Part shown: positions 15,891 to 24,862 of the stretch, one piece after another
Position numbering within the stretch: the first letter of the stretch is position 1
Layout: each line of letters starts with the position of its first letter
From: Kitasatospora sp. SolWspMP-SS2h
GTDB lineage: Bacteria > Actinomycetota > Actinomycetes > Streptomycetales > Streptomycetaceae
Reading direction: 5' to 3'
Assembly: GCF_003259315.1 (NCBI RefSeq)
Contig: NZ_QLLT01000002.1
Span: 349,948 to 413,947 of the forward strand
DNA: 64,000 nt
Made by a program: the position numbers and the translations under genes
Notes under the pieces: model-generated
What the model was told of the DNA's origin: nothing
What the model saw: only the letters and a program-made list of their open reading frames with translations
Databases searched by the model: none

Positions 15891-16466
15891 ATGGGAGTCT
15901 CGCTCGCCAAGGGCGGAAACGTCTCGCTGACGAAGGAGGCCCCGGGGCTCACCAACGTCATCGTCGGCCTGGGCTGGGACGTCCGGGCCACCACGGGCGC
16001 CGACTTCGACCTGGACGCCAGCGCGCTGCTGTGCAACGAGGCCGGCCGGGTGCTCAGCGACCAGCACTTCGTCTTCTACAACAACCTGCGCAGCCCCGAG
16101 GGCTCGGTCGAGCACAGCGGCGACAACCTGACCGGCGGCGGCGACGGCGACGACGAGCAGGTCAAGGTCGACCTGGCGGCCGTCCCGCCGCAGGTCGCCA
16201 AGGTGGTCTTCCCGGTGTCGATCTACGACGCGGAGAACCGGCACCAGAGCTTCGGCCAGGTCCGCAACGCGTTCATCCGGATCGTCAACGAGGCCGACGG
16301 CAGTGAGGTCGCCCGCTACGACCTGTCCGAGGACGCGTCCACCGAGACCGCGATGGTCTTCGGCGAGCTCTACCGCTACGGCAGCGAGTGGAAGTTCCGC
16401 GCGATCGGCCAGGGTTACGCCTCCGGCCTGCGCGGCATCGCGCTCGACTACGGCGTCAACGTCTGA
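15891..16466 (+). CDS. TerD family protein (stress/tellurium resistance)
   Basis: A 191-residue TerD-domain protein, the length expected for TerD/TerE/CAB7-type calcium-binding proteins. Hallmarks are [15 protein letters not shown] at the start, [22 protein letters not shown] (calcium-site acidic cluster), [21 protein letters not shown], and [20 protein letters not shown] near the end. Members are linked to tellurite resistance, phage or stress response and, in streptomycetes, to development. ATG at 15891 follows CAGGAGG. No other ter genes are adjacent. Confidence 0.92.
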   Translation: MGVSLAKGGNVSLTKEAPGLTNVIVGLGWDVRATTGADFDLDASALLCNEAGRVLSDQHFVFYNNLRSPEGSVEHSGDNLTGGGDGDDEQVKVDLAAVPPQVAKVVFPVSIYDAENRHQSFGQVRNAFIRIVNEADGSEVARYDLSEDASTETAMVFGELYRYGSEWKFRAIGQGYASGLRGIALDYGVNV

Positions 16467-16483
16467 CCTCCCCCTCGCCGCGG

Positions 16484-16523
16484 GCGGGCCGCTCCGACGC
16501 CTCCGGGCAGCGGGGCGGCCCGC
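16484..16523 (+). terminator. Weak hairpin after TerD gene
   Basis: GCGGGCCGC (16484-16492) pairs with GCGGCCCGC (16515-16523) over a 22-nt loop, 17 bp past the TerD stop. The loop is long, so this is a modest terminator candidate. Confidence 0.4.
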
Positions 16524-16626
16524 GTCGTTCGGGCCGGTCCCGTCGCCGTTGCCGTTGCCGTCGCCGTCGTCGTTGCGGGGAGTGTCGGCGTTCCGGTGGT
16601 GCGCGGGGTTGTGGCAGGCTCGGCGC

Positions 16627-17622
16627 ATGGAACAGCGTGTACTCGGCAGGACCGGCCGTCCGGTCTCGGTGATCGGTCTCGGAACGTGGCAACTCGGCGC
16701 GGACTGGGGCGTGGTGCTGGAGGACGACGCGCTCGCGGTGCTGAGCGCCGCGGCGGACGCCGGGGTGACGTTCTTCGACACCGCGGACGTCTACGGCGAC
16801 GGCCGCAGCGAGCAGCTGATCGGCCGTTTCCTGAAGAGCCGCCGGAGCGGGGACGGCGGCGACGGCCTGACCGTCGCCACCAAGCTCGGCCGCCGGCTGC
16901 CGCAGCTCCCGGAGAACTACAACCTCGCCAACTTCCGCGAATGGACCGACCGTTCGCGCCGCAACCTGGGCGTCGAGCGGCTCGACCTGGTGCAGCTGCA
17001 CTGCCCGCCCAGCGCCGTCTACTCCAGCGACGAGGTGTTCGACGCGCTCGACACCCTGGTCGAGGAGGGCCGCACCGCCGCGTACGGCGTCAGCGTGGAG
17101 ACCTGCCGGGAGGCGCTGACCGCGATCGCCCGGCCCGGTGTCGCCAGCGTGCAGATCATCCTCAACCCGTTCCGGCTCAAGCCGCTGGACGAGGTGCTGC
17201 CCGCCGCCGAGGAGGCGGGCGTCGGCATCATCGCCCGGGTGCCGCTGGCCTCCGGCCTGCTGTCCGGCAAGTACACCAAGGACACCGTGTTCGGCGCGGA
17301 CGACCACCGCACCTACAACCGGGACGGCTCGGCGTTCGACCAGGGCGAGACCTTCTCCGGCATCGACTTCGAGACCGGGGTGGAGGCCGCCGACGAGTTC
17401 GCCCGGCTCGCCCCGCCCGGCGCCGGCGCCGCGCAGACCGCGCTGCGCTGGATCGTCCAGCAGCCCGGCGTCACCACCGTCATCCCCGGTGCCCGCAACC
17501 CCGAGCAGGCCCGGTCCAACGCGGAGGCGATGGCACTGCCGCCGCTGCCGCCGCGGACCCTGGAGGCCGTCCGCGACCTGTACGACCGGCGGCTGCGGGC
17601 CCAGGTGCACTCGCGCTGGTAG
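16627..17622 (+). CDS. Aldo/keto reductase
   Basis: A 331-residue (beta/alpha)8 NADPH-dependent aldo/keto reductase. Catalytic tetrad residues are in FFDTADVYGDG (Asp, Tyr), VATKLG (Lys) and LVQLHCPP (His). NADPH-binding elements TVIPGARNPEQARSNA lie near the C-terminus. ATG at 16627. It resembles the YajO/Tas-type general reductases of carbonyl compounds. It has no clear operon partner; the next gene is convergent. Confidence 0.9.
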   Translation: MEQRVLGRTGRPVSVIGLGTWQLGADWGVVLEDDALAVLSAAADAGVTFFDTADVYGDGRSEQLIGRFLKSRRSGDGGDGLTVATKLGRRLPQLPENYNLANFREWTDRSRRNLGVERLDLVQLHCPPSAVYSSDEVFDALDTLVEEGRTAAYGVSVETCREALTAIARPGVASVQIILNPFRLKPLDEVLPAAEEAGVGIIARVPLASGLLSGKYTKDTVFGADDHRTYNRDGSAFDQGETFSGIDFETGVEAADEFARLAPPGAGAAQTALRWIVQQPGVTTVIPGARNPEQARSNAEAMALPPLPPRTLEAVRDLYDRRLRAQVHSRW

Positions 17623-17667
17623 CCGGGGCCGGGCGGGGCGGGCGGGTCCGGGCCAGGGCGGTCGGAC

Positions 17668-17898
17668 TTAGGGCAGGGGCTCGGCGTGGAGGGGGGTGCG
17701 CGGGTCCTGGTGGCCGCCGGTGGCCAGCATGCGGACCTCGCCCTGGTCGCTGATCTCGGCCTGCACGATGCCGGAGGGGTCCGCGTACACCGGGTGGCCG
17801 CCCGGGCCGCGGCCGCCCGTCGCCTCGACCACCACCACGTCCTGTTCGGCGTGGCCGCCGGTCTCCCCGGGGAACGTGAGTGCGAATCGCTGGGTCAT
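17668..17898 (-). CDS. DUF6296 family protein
   Basis: A 76-residue protein with the pattern RFALTFPG, DVVVVEATGGRGPGGHPVY and GIVQAEISDQGEVRMLATGGHQDP, which I recognise as DUF6296, a small family of Kitasatospora/Streptomyces. The ATG at 17898 (MTQRF...) is preferred; another ATG at 17922 would add MPMEEGQA. Function is unknown; the predicted fold is all beta. Confidence 0.7.
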   Translation of the reverse strand: MTQRFALTFPGETGGHAEQDVVVVEATGGRGPGGHPVYADPSGIVQAEISDQGEVRMLATGGHQDPRTPLHAEPLP

Positions 17899-18046
17899 GG
17901 CCTGGCCTTCTTCCATCGGCATCGTTCCATCCTAGGCGGGTGCCGGGCGGACGGTCGCGGGCCGGCGGGTGCGGACGGACGGTAGCGGGCCGGTCGCGCG
18001 GCGGTACGCGGGCGCGGGAGGCGGACACGGGAGGCGGCGGGGGCGG

Positions 18047-18946
18047 TCAGACGAGCAGGTGGAGGCGTTGCTCGGCCGGGCCGACCCGGACGGTCTGGCC
18101 CCAGGTGAGGTGCAGGGCGTCCGACTCGATGCCGTCGCCGAACGCGACCAGGAGTTCCGACTCGACGGTCAGGGCGAGCTGCTGGTCGGCGTCCAGCAGG
18201 CCCTCGACGCGGGAGGTGCCGGTCACCGGGGACGGCCACGCCTCGCGGACGAACCAGGACAGCCGCGGCGCGGTCGGCCCGGGCAGGTCCAGGCGGCTGG
18301 AGCGCTCCAGCCAGGCCGAGCGGCACCAGCCGGTGGCGCCGGTGCCGGTGCCGACCAGCACCCCCGAGGACGCCTGCGACTCGGCTTCGCCGCCCGGCGC
18401 CGCCAGCCGGTAGCGGGCGGTCTGGTGGCCCGGCTGCCCGAGGTAGACCTCGTTCAGCGCGAGCAGCCGCTGGGTGTCGTCCGCGACCGCCTGCACCATC
18501 GTGCGCCGCTCCAGCCGCCGCTCCGCGCCCGGCAGGACGGCCGCCCGCAGCAGGGCCCCGGCCCGGTCGGCGCGGTGCCGGACCAGGACGCCCGGGTTGC
18601 GGCCCGGCTCGGCGTCGATGCCGATCACCGGCTGGCCGGCCAGGTACTTGGCGGTGTTCGCCACCAGCCCGTCCTGGCCGACCACCACGACCACGTCCTC
18701 CGGGCCGAACAGGAAGCGGTCCAGGTCGGCGCGCTCCACCCGGGCCTGCCGCCAGTCCAGCGGCACCGCCGCCGACACCTCGGCGAGCGCACCCCGGGAG
18801 CGGTGGTGCCGCTGCTCGGCCTCGGCCAGCGAGCGGCCGCGCCGGGCGAGGAAGAACTCGGCCTGGCCGCGGGTGCCGTGCCGGGCGATCAGCTCCTCGT
18901 ACTCGGTGCGCCGGTGGACCAGCACCACGCGCGGGGAGAGGCTCAC
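18047..18946 (-). CDS. NAD-kinase-like protein with altered GGDGT motif
   Basis: A 299-residue protein of the ATP-NAD kinase fold. Where NAD kinases have GGDGT it reads [15 protein letters not shown] at about 89-102; the later motifs are kept in form ([14 protein letters not shown], then GTGTGATGW and a C-terminal beta domain). The substituted glycine and threonine suggest altered phosphate binding, or a role other than plain NAD phosphorylation. Its start overlaps the SPFH gene stop by 4 bp (ATGA), so the two are translationally coupled. Confidence 0.75.
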   Translation of the reverse strand: MSLSPRVVLVHRRTEYEELIARHGTRGQAEFFLARRGRSLAEAEQRHHRSRGALAEVSAAVPLDWRQARVERADLDRFLFGPEDVVVVVGQDGLVANTAKYLAGQPVIGIDAEPGRNPGVLVRHRADRAGALLRAAVLPGAERRLERRTMVQAVADDTQRLLALNEVYLGQPGHQTARYRLAAPGGEAESQASSGVLVGTGTGATGWCRSAWLERSSRLDLPGPTAPRLSWFVREAWPSPVTGTSRVEGLLDADQQLALTVESELLVAFGDGIESDALHLTWGQTVRVGPAEQRLHLLV

Positions 18947-20004
18947 CGCTCCGTTCCCTCCGGGGCGGCGCCGCCGCCCGGCACCGACAGGCGGGTGAGC
19001 AGGCCGGTCAGCAGGTCCGGGGTCAGGGTGATGCTGTCGATCCGCGGCAGGTGCTCGGCCAGCCGGATCAGCGCGAGCGCCTGGAGGACCTCGGGGCCGG
19101 CCTGCTGGTGCGCGGCCAGCCAGGCGGCCTCGGCGGCGGCCTTCGCCTCGCCCAGCGTCCGCGCCGCCTCGGCCTGCTGCGCGGCCAGGGTGCCGGCCGC
19201 CTCGGCCTCCGCGACCGCCATCCTGGTCCGGCGGGCCGCGTCCGCGCTCGTCCGGACCGCGTCCGCGGCGGCCTTCTGCTCCGCCTCGCGCCGCGCGTTG
19301 GCGCCCTGCTGCTCGACCAACTCCTCCTCGCGGCGGGCCAGTTCGATCCGGCTGGCGAGTTCGTTCTCGGCGATGGTGCGCTCCCGCTCGACCGCGACGG
19401 CGCGCCGCTCGTACGTCGCCCGGTCGGCCTCCTGCTGGACCTGCTCGCGGGCCGGGGTGCGCAGCGCCCGCTCCATCTCGGCCTCCGGCCGGACGGCGGT
19501 GACGCGCACCGCGAGCACCGTCACCCCGATCTCGGCCAGCCGGGGTTCGGCGGCCAGGCCGGCGGAGATCCGCTCCCGGACGGCCGTCACGCCGTCGACC
19601 AGGGTGTCGGCGAGCGGGGTCCGGGCGATCAGCTGGAGGGCGTGCTGCTGGGCGGTCTCGGTCAGCAGGGCGCCGAGCTGGGCGAGCGGTTCGGCCCGCC
19701 AGCTGCCGGTGTCCGGGTCGATGCCGAAGTCGAGGCGGGTGGCGGCGGTGGTCGGGTCGCTGATCCGGTAGGTGACGGTGGCCTGCACCGCGAGGTCCTG
19801 GAAGTCCGAGGTGCGGGCGTGGAACATCATCGCCAACTCGCGGTCGTCGGCCGGGACTTCGGATATCGCGGCGGTCAGCGGCCGGAACCAGAAGGCCAGC
19901 CCGGTGCCCTCGTGGGCGAGTTGGCCGCCGCGCAGGTGGCGGATGTGGCTGGTGGGGGTGGAGCGCAGGTGGCGGAAGCCGAAGCGGCGCGTGATGTCGG
20001 CCAT
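18943..20004 (-). CDS. SPFH (band-7) domain protein with long coiled coil
   Basis: A 353-residue band-7/SPFH protein. Residues ~25-190 form the SPFH domain ([55 protein letters not shown]), and ~190-310 an Ala/Glu/Arg-rich coiled coil. Unlike flotillins it lacks an N-terminal membrane helix, so it may be soluble or associate peripherally. It leads a two-gene operon with the NAD-kinase-like gene, overlapping by 4 bp. ATG at 20004; promoter TTGACG-N17-TTATCG lies just upstream. Confidence 0.82.
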   Translation of the reverse strand: MADITRRFGFRHLRSTPTSHIRHLRGGQLAHEGTGLAFWFRPLTAAISEVPADDRELAMMFHARTSDFQDLAVQATVTYRISDPTTAATRLDFGIDPDTGSWRAEPLAQLGALLTETAQQHALQLIARTPLADTLVDGVTAVRERISAGLAAEPRLAEIGVTVLAVRVTAVRPEAEMERALRTPAREQVQQEADRATYERRAVAVERERTIAENELASRIELARREEELVEQQGANARREAEQKAAADAVRTSADAARRTRMAVAEAEAAGTLAAQQAEAARTLGEAKAAAEAAWLAAHQQAGPEVLQALALIRLAEHLPRIDSITLTPDLLTGLLTRLSVPGGGAAPEGTER

Positions 20005-20037
20005 GGGAGTCGCGGTCCTTTCTTCTCGTCCAGATGA

Positions 20038-20066
20038 CGATAACTGGGACCGCCCCTTGTCGTCAA
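20038..20066 (-). promoter_or_regulatory. Promoter of SPFH/NAD-kinase-like operon
   Basis: On the minus strand TTGACG (20066-20061), 17 bp and TTATCG (20043-20038) give a good vegetative promoter about 35 bp before the SPFH start. The -35 box overlaps an inverted repeat GTCGT-caat-ACGAC (20059-20072), a possible operator. Confidence 0.65.
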
Positions 20067-20155
20067 TACGACGAAAAGGGGGTGGCGGGGCGGGGCTCGG
20101 CTGTCTGGCGGTGGAGGGGGTGGGCGGCCGGGAGGTCTTCCCGGCCGCCGGGCGG

Positions 20156-21025
20156 TCAGATTCCGGCGCGGGTGCGGGAGGTGGTGGAGAGTGCGGCGAG
20201 ATCCTGTCCGCCGTGGCCGTGGGCGACCGCCTGGAGCAGTGAGTCGCGCAGCAGCGAGGCCAGTGGGAGCGGGACTTCGGAGGCGGCTCCGGCGTCCAGG
20301 GCGAGGTTCACGTCCTTGAGGCCGAGGGCCAGGCGGAACCCGGCCGGCTCGAAGGTCTGCTGGGTGATCATCGACCCGTAGCCGGCGTACACCGGGCCGG
20401 GGAAGAGGGAGTTGGTGAGCACGTCGAGCAGCGCCGCCGGGTCGAGCCCGTTGGCCTCGGCGAGCGCGGCGGCCTCCGAGAACGCCTCGATCGCCGACAC
20501 CAGCAGGAAGTTGGCGCCGATCTTCGCGACGTTGGCCGCCGCAGGGTCCTCCCCGAGCGGCCAGGTGCGGCGTCCCATCGCCTCGAACAGCGGTGCCAGC
20601 CGGTCGAGTTCGGCGGACGGGCCGGCCGCGAGGATGTTCAGGTTCCCGGCCGCCGCGACGTCCGTCCGCCCCAGCACCGGCGCCGCGACGTACCCGAGGC
20701 CGTGCCGGGCGTGCAGTTCGGCGGCCCGGCGGGCCAGCGCGGGCGAGACGGTGGCCATGTTGGCGTGCGTGACGGCCCGGGCGCCGGACAGCAATTCCTG
20801 GTCCAGCAACAGGCTTTCGACCACCCGGTCGTCCGCGAGCATGGACACCACCACCTGCGCCTCGAACGCCTCGGCGAGCGACCCGGCGGCTGAGGCCCCG
20901 TCCGCGACCAGCTCGGCCACCGGCTCCGGCGAGCGGTTCCACACCCGCACCGCGTGCCCGTCCGCCAGCAGCCGACGGGCCATCGCCCGCCCCATTCCCC
21001 CCAGACCGACGAAACCGACGTCCAT
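20156..21025 (-). CDS. NAD(P)-dependent 3-hydroxyisobutyrate-dehydrogenase-like oxidoreductase
   Basis: A 289-residue beta-hydroxyacid dehydrogenase family enzyme. The Rossmann motif GFVGLGGMGRAMA opens the protein, VVVSMLADDRVVESLLL follows, and the catalytic lysine is in AKIGANFLLVSAIEAFSEAAALAEANGLD, a segment typical of imine-reductase and GLYR/HIBADH-type enzymes. The substrate loop AAPVLGRTDVAAAGNLNILAAG is slightly divergent. ATG at 21025 with GGGAGG upstream. Glyoxylate/succinic semialdehyde reductase or 3-hydroxyisobutyrate dehydrogenase activities are both possible. Confidence 0.82.
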   Translation of the reverse strand: MDVGFVGLGGMGRAMARRLLADGHAVRVWNRSPEPVAELVADGASAAGSLAEAFEAQVVVSMLADDRVVESLLLDQELLSGARAVTHANMATVSPALARRAAELHARHGLGYVAAPVLGRTDVAAAGNLNILAAGPSAELDRLAPLFEAMGRRTWPLGEDPAAANVAKIGANFLLVSAIEAFSEAAALAEANGLDPAALLDVLTNSLFPGPVYAGYGSMITQQTFEPAGFRLALGLKDVNLALDAGAASEVPLPLASLLRDSLLQAVAHGHGGQDLAALSTTSRTRAGI

Positions 21026-21248
21026 GCGCAGTGCCTCCCAGTTCTCGGCGGACCCCCGGCGGGCCCCTCCGGCGACCCCGCCCGGTCGATCCCGGCCGGT
21101 GGTTCCCGGCCTTAGCTCCCGGCCGGTGGATCTTGGCGGATGTTCCGAGGCGATGCTACGGCGCGGACGGGTGAACGGCCCGGACGGGCGGGGCCGGAGC
21201 GCGGGTGGTGTCGCCCGCCGGCCGCGCCCGGTCTGCCAGGATGCCACC

Positions 21249-21797
21249 ATGGCGGCGGACACGGTGACGGTGCGGACGGTGCACACGGCGGACCTCGACC
21301 CGGAGACCCAGCGGGCGGCCAGGGCCCTGCTGTTCGAGGTCTTCGGCGCGGACGACATGACCGAGGAGGACTGGACGCACTGCCTCGGCGGCCTGCACGT
21401 ACTCGCCTGGGAGGACGGCGAGTTGATCGGGCACGCGGCCGTGGTGCAGCGCCGCCTGATGAACGGCGACCGCATCCTGCGGACCGGCTACCTGGAAGGC
21501 GTGGCCGTCCGCCGGAGCCGCCAACGGCGCGGCGTCGGAGGAAAGTTGATGGACGAGGCAGAACGCGTCGTCCGGGCCGCCCACGAGATCGGCGCCCTCG
21601 GCGCCAGCGAGGAGGGCGTCCCGTTCTACCTCGCCCGCGGCTGGCGCCCCTGGCCCGGCCCCACCTGGGCCCTCGGCCCGCACGGGCGGCAGCGCACCGC
21701 CGAGGAGGACGGCTGGATCTACCTCCTGGGCGGCGAAGGGGAGTTGGACCTCGACGCCGACCTGGTCTGCGACTGGCGCGAGGGCGAGCTGTGGTGA
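21249..21797 (+). CDS. AAC(2')-I-like aminoglycoside N-acetyltransferase
   Basis: A 182-residue GNAT protein that aligns along its whole length with mycobacterial AAC(2')-Ic (181 residues) as I remember it: VRTVHTADLD, the DWTHCLGGLHVLAW segment, IGHAAVVQRRL, GYLEGVAVR followed by the acetyl-CoA loop RRQRRGVG (in RSRQRRGVGG), FYLARGWRPWPGPT and the C-terminal LVCDWREGELW. AAC(2') enzymes acetylate the 2'-amine of gentamicin-type aminoglycosides; in mycobacteria the native role may be different. ATG at 21249. Chromosomal, with no mobile element nearby. Confidence 0.82.
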   Translation: MAADTVTVRTVHTADLDPETQRAARALLFEVFGADDMTEEDWTHCLGGLHVLAWEDGELIGHAAVVQRRLMNGDRILRTGYLEGVAVRRSRQRRGVGGKLMDEAERVVRAAHEIGALGASEEGVPFYLARGWRPWPGPTWALGPHGRQRTAEEDGWIYLLGGEGELDLDADLVCDWREGELW

Positions 21798-21869
21798 CCC
21801 GCGGCGGCCGGTGACGCCCCGCGCCGGGGCGGGAGGTGGCGGGGCGGGAGGTGGCGGGTCGGTGGGTTC

Positions 21870-21909
21870 CGGGCCGCCCCGGCGGAGGTGGTCCGTCCGG
21901 GGCGGCCCG
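21870..21909. terminator. Terminator between convergent genes
   Basis: CGGGCCGCCCCGG and CCGGGGCGGCCCG form a perfect 13-bp stem over a 14-nt loop, between the AAC(2')-like gene (ends 21797) and the secreted-protein gene (ends 21924 on the other strand). Confidence 0.75.
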
Positions 21910-21923
21910 TGCTCGGCCGGGCG

Positions 21924-23186
21924 TCACCAGTCGGCGTTGGTCGCTCCCAGGCTCAGCAGGACCTGGTCGAAGTCGTTGCCGTCGTTGTCGTCGGTGTACG
22001 ACACCGCGAGCGCGCCGAACGGGGAGGAGGCCACCGCGGCCTGCTCCTGCCGACCGGTCGTGACCTTGCTGACGGACTGGGAGGGCAGTCGGCCGGTGAA
22101 GGTGCCGTCGGGGTTGAGGCCCCGGGCCCGGACCGCCGGGTCGGCGCCGGCGACGCTCCAGCCGACCACGGCGTGGCGCTGGTCGTCGATGCCGACGCTG
22201 GGGTTGCCGGCCCCGGTGCCGCCGGAGATCTCGACCTCGGCCGGGCCGGCGGTGCCGGTCGCGGTGAACGACCGGGCCCAGACGCCGCGGGTGCCGGTGT
22301 GGTCGGACTCCCAGGCCACGACGAAGTCGCCGTTGAAGTCGGCGGCCACGGCCGGGCGTTGCTGCTGCCCGTCGGCGACGCTGTTGGCGCTGCGGCGGCT
22401 GAGCGTGACGGCCCCGTTGGCCTTGGCCAGCTTCACCAGGCCGATCTGGTAGTAGCCGTTGCCGTCGGTGTCCTCGTCCCAGACGACGACGGCGTCGCCC
22501 GAGGCGGAGGTCGCCACGTCGGGGTTGTGGTGCGCGCCGCCGGTCGCGTTGACCGTCACCTCGTACGCCTTGGTGGTGGTCCCGGTGAACCCGGCCGCCT
22601 TCACGGTCGCCGCCGCGCTGCCCTGGACGTCCTCCCAGACCACCGAGAACGCGACCGCGGTGGTGCTGCCCGGTGCGCCGTCCGGGTCGACCGCGACGCG
22701 CGGGTGGAGCTGCTGGCCGTCGGCGTTCGCGTTGACCCGGCCGGAGCCGAGGACCGCGCCGGTCGGGGAGAGCACCCGGTAGACGATGTTGTAGAGCCCG
22801 TTGCCGTCCGGGTCCTCCGCCCACACGACGACGGCGTCGCCCCGGTCGTCGAGGCCCACGTCGGGCTGGAGGTGCCGCCAGGCGGTGCCCGCCGTGCCGC
22901 CGGTCGAGAGCTTCGTCTCGTAGGCGGAGGCGCCGTCGCGGTACATCCGCACCCACACGTCGCTGTGCGCGTCGTCGCCCGGGTCGGTCGTGTCGCGGTC
23001 GTCCTCCCAGACCACCGCGACGTCGCCGAGGCGGTCGGCCGCGATCGAGGAGGAGTCCTGGTCGCCGGTGGCGTCGCTGTTGACGGTCACCCAGGACGTG
23101 GGCCCGGCCGCCGAGGCCGGGGCGACCAGGGCGAGGACCGCGGCGAGACCGGCGGCGGCCGCACCGAGTACGGAGAGCTTACGCAT
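21924..23186 (-). CDS. Secreted repeat protein, probable beta-propeller
   Basis: A 420-residue exported protein. MRKLSVLGAAAAGLAAVLA... followed by APASAAG is a Sec signal peptide. The mature part has repeats of about 55-60 residues with the core G-D-x-V-V-V-W-E/D-(D): GDVAVVWEDDRD, GDAVVVWAEDPDGNG, FSVVWEDVQG, GDAVVVWDEDTDGNG, GDFVVAWESDHTG, HAVVGWSVAG and LAVSYTDDNDGND, suggesting a seven-bladed propeller with Ca-binding Asp loops. Its start overlaps the PhoD gene by 8 bp, so the two are coupled. Function is not recognised. Confidence 0.75.
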   Translation of the reverse strand: MRKLSVLGAAAAGLAAVLALVAPASAAGPTSWVTVNSDATGDQDSSSIAADRLGDVAVVWEDDRDTTDPGDDAHSDVWVRMYRDGASAYETKLSTGGTAGTAWRHLQPDVGLDDRGDAVVVWAEDPDGNGLYNIVYRVLSPTGAVLGSGRVNANADGQQLHPRVAVDPDGAPGSTTAVAFSVVWEDVQGSAAATVKAAGFTGTTTKAYEVTVNATGGAHHNPDVATSASGDAVVVWDEDTDGNGYYQIGLVKLAKANGAVTLSRRSANSVADGQQQRPAVAADFNGDFVVAWESDHTGTRGVWARSFTATGTAGPAEVEISGGTGAGNPSVGIDDQRHAVVGWSVAGADPAVRARGLNPDGTFTGRLPSQSVSKVTTGRQEQAAVASSPFGALAVSYTDDNDGNDFDQVLLSLGATNADW

Positions 23187-24720
23187 CGGCCAACCCCGGC
23201 TGTCCGTCGTGGATGATGAAGGTCTTGGCGGTGGTCGCCGCCGCGCCGTGCTCGGTCACCGCCGCCACCGACCGGAAGTCGGCGGTGATCTGCGCGGGCT
23301 CGATGCGGGTGCGGACGTAGCCGCGCCGGTTGGAGTAGAAGCGCAGGTGCGGGTTGAGCGACCCGTTGGGGACCGCCGTGGTGGCGCTGCCGTCGCCGCC
23401 GCTGGTGATGGAGGTGCAGACCAGCTCGGAGCCGATCGTCGCCGACGACGGGTTCGCGTAGTCGGCCTTGAGGTCGTTGCCCCAGGACGCGTGCACGTCG
23501 CCGGTGAGGACGACCGGGTTGCGCACGGCCCGGTCGACGATGCCCTGCTGGATGCGGGCCCGGCTGGCCCGGTACCCGTCCCAGGCGTCCATGTTCATCG
23601 CGCCGGACGCGTTCACGTTGCGGGCGAAGAAGACCTGCTGGCCGATCAGGTCCCAGGTGCTCAGGCGCTGGCCGAGCCCGTCGAGCAGCCACGCCTCCTG
23701 GGCCGAGCCGGTGATCGAACGGCCGGCCAGGTCGGCGTCGGCGCAGACCTTCGTCCCGTCGCCGCAGGCCTGGTCGTCGCGGAACTGGCGGGTGTCGAGC
23801 ATGTGGAACGTGGCGAGGGTGCCCCAGCGGACCCGGCGGTAGAGCTGGATGCTGTTGCCGGAGGGCGTCGCGGCGGCCCGCAGCGGCATGTTCTCGAAGT
23901 ACGCCTGGTACGCGGCGGTGCGCCGCGCGGTCCACTGGGCGGCCGTCAGGACGGGGCTGCTGTCGGCGCGGACCATGTTGGCGTAGTTGTTCTCCACCTC
24001 GTGGTCGTCCGGGACCACCAGCCACGGCGCGATCGCGTGCGCGGCCTGCAGGTCCGGGTCGGTGCGGTAGAGCGCGTAGCGGCGGCGGTAGTCCGCGAGC
24101 GAGACGATCTCGCTGCCGAGGTGCTGGCGGACGCCGGTGGTGGTGGCGCCGCCCTCGTAGATGTAGTCGCCGAGGTGCAGGATCAGGTCGGGGCGGTCGT
24201 CGGCCATCCGCCGGTAGGCGGTGTAGTAGCCGCTCTCGTAGTGGGCGCACGAGGCGAAGGCCATCGTGAAGGGCCGCCCGAGCGTGCCCGGCGCGGGCGC
24301 GGTGCGGGTCCGGCCCACCGGGGAGATGAACCCCTGGGCCCGGAACCGGTAGTAGTACTCCGAGTCCGGGGCGAGCCCGCCGGCCAGCACGTGCACCGCG
24401 TGGGCCTGGGCGTAGCGGGCGGTGACCGTGCCGGAGCCGATCAGGCTGGTGAAGTTCTGGTCGGCCGACACCTGCCAGTCGACGGCGACGTCGGCGTTGG
24501 GCATGCCGCCCTGGCCGTCCGCGTTGGTCGGCGCGGGAGCCAGCCGGGTCCAGAGCACCACGCTGCTGTCGTCCGGTTCTCCGGAGGCGACGCCGAGCGT
24601 GAAGGGGAAGGGAGTGGAGGCGGCGGCCGACGACTGGGCCGTCGCGCCGAGTTGGAGTGCGGCGGCACCCGCGGTGGTGAGCCCGCCTAGCAGGAAGATG
24701 CGGCGACTGAGGTTGCTCAT
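23179..24720 (-). CDS. phoD: Alkaline phosphatase D, Tat-exported
   Basis: A 513-residue PhoD-type metallophosphatase/phosphodiesterase. The Tat signal is SRRIFLLGG near the N-terminus with a hydrophobic stretch to about residue 34. The N-terminal PhoD domain (FTLGVASGEPDDSSVVLWTRL) and the metal centre motifs FASCAHYESGYYTAYRRM, LHLGDYIYEG, VPDDHEVENNY and VLTGDVHASW are all present. It acts outside the membrane on phosphodiesters such as teichoic acids, and is typically phosphate-regulated. A GTTCATC half-site resembling a PHO-box unit occurs upstream (24744-24750, minus strand), without a clear second unit. ATG at 24720. Confidence 0.92.
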   Translation of the reverse strand: MSNLSRRIFLLGGLTTAGAAALQLGATAQSSAAASTPFPFTLGVASGEPDDSSVVLWTRLAPAPTNADGQGGMPNADVAVDWQVSADQNFTSLIGSGTVTARYAQAHAVHVLAGGLAPDSEYYYRFRAQGFISPVGRTRTAPAPGTLGRPFTMAFASCAHYESGYYTAYRRMADDRPDLILHLGDYIYEGGATTTGVRQHLGSEIVSLADYRRRYALYRTDPDLQAAHAIAPWLVVPDDHEVENNYANMVRADSSPVLTAAQWTARRTAAYQAYFENMPLRAAATPSGNSIQLYRRVRWGTLATFHMLDTRQFRDDQACGDGTKVCADADLAGRSITGSAQEAWLLDGLGQRLSTWDLIGQQVFFARNVNASGAMNMDAWDGYRASRARIQQGIVDRAVRNPVVLTGDVHASWGNDLKADYANPSSATIGSELVCTSITSGGDGSATTAVPNGSLNPHLRFYSNRRGYVRTRIEPAQITADFRSVAAVTEHGAAATTAKTFIIHDGQPGLADA

Positions 24721-24770
24721 GACAAGCCATGTTCGTGGGTCCAGATGAACTCCCGACCCTACCGGAAGGG

Positions 24771-24784
24771 CCGTCAAGTGACGG
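24771..24784. promoter_or_regulatory. 14-bp palindrome upstream of phoD
   Basis: CCGTCA-AG-TGACGG is a perfect palindrome 51 bp before phoD; the minus strand reads TAGGGT, a good streptomycete -10, just downstream. It is a candidate operator in the spacer between phoD and the upstream SGNH gene. Confidence 0.4.
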
Positions 24785-24862
24785 GGTGAAGGCGCGAGTT
24801 GGTGGAGCGCCGGGGGCGTACGGCCTCCTTCGAACGGCTGGTGCGAGGGGGTGGTGGGCGGC

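Noticed and set aside
21061..21130. Functional direct repeats CCCGGCCGGTGG (21091 and 21118)
   Set aside because: Only 12 bp, fully GC-rich, and such words are frequent by chance in this genome.
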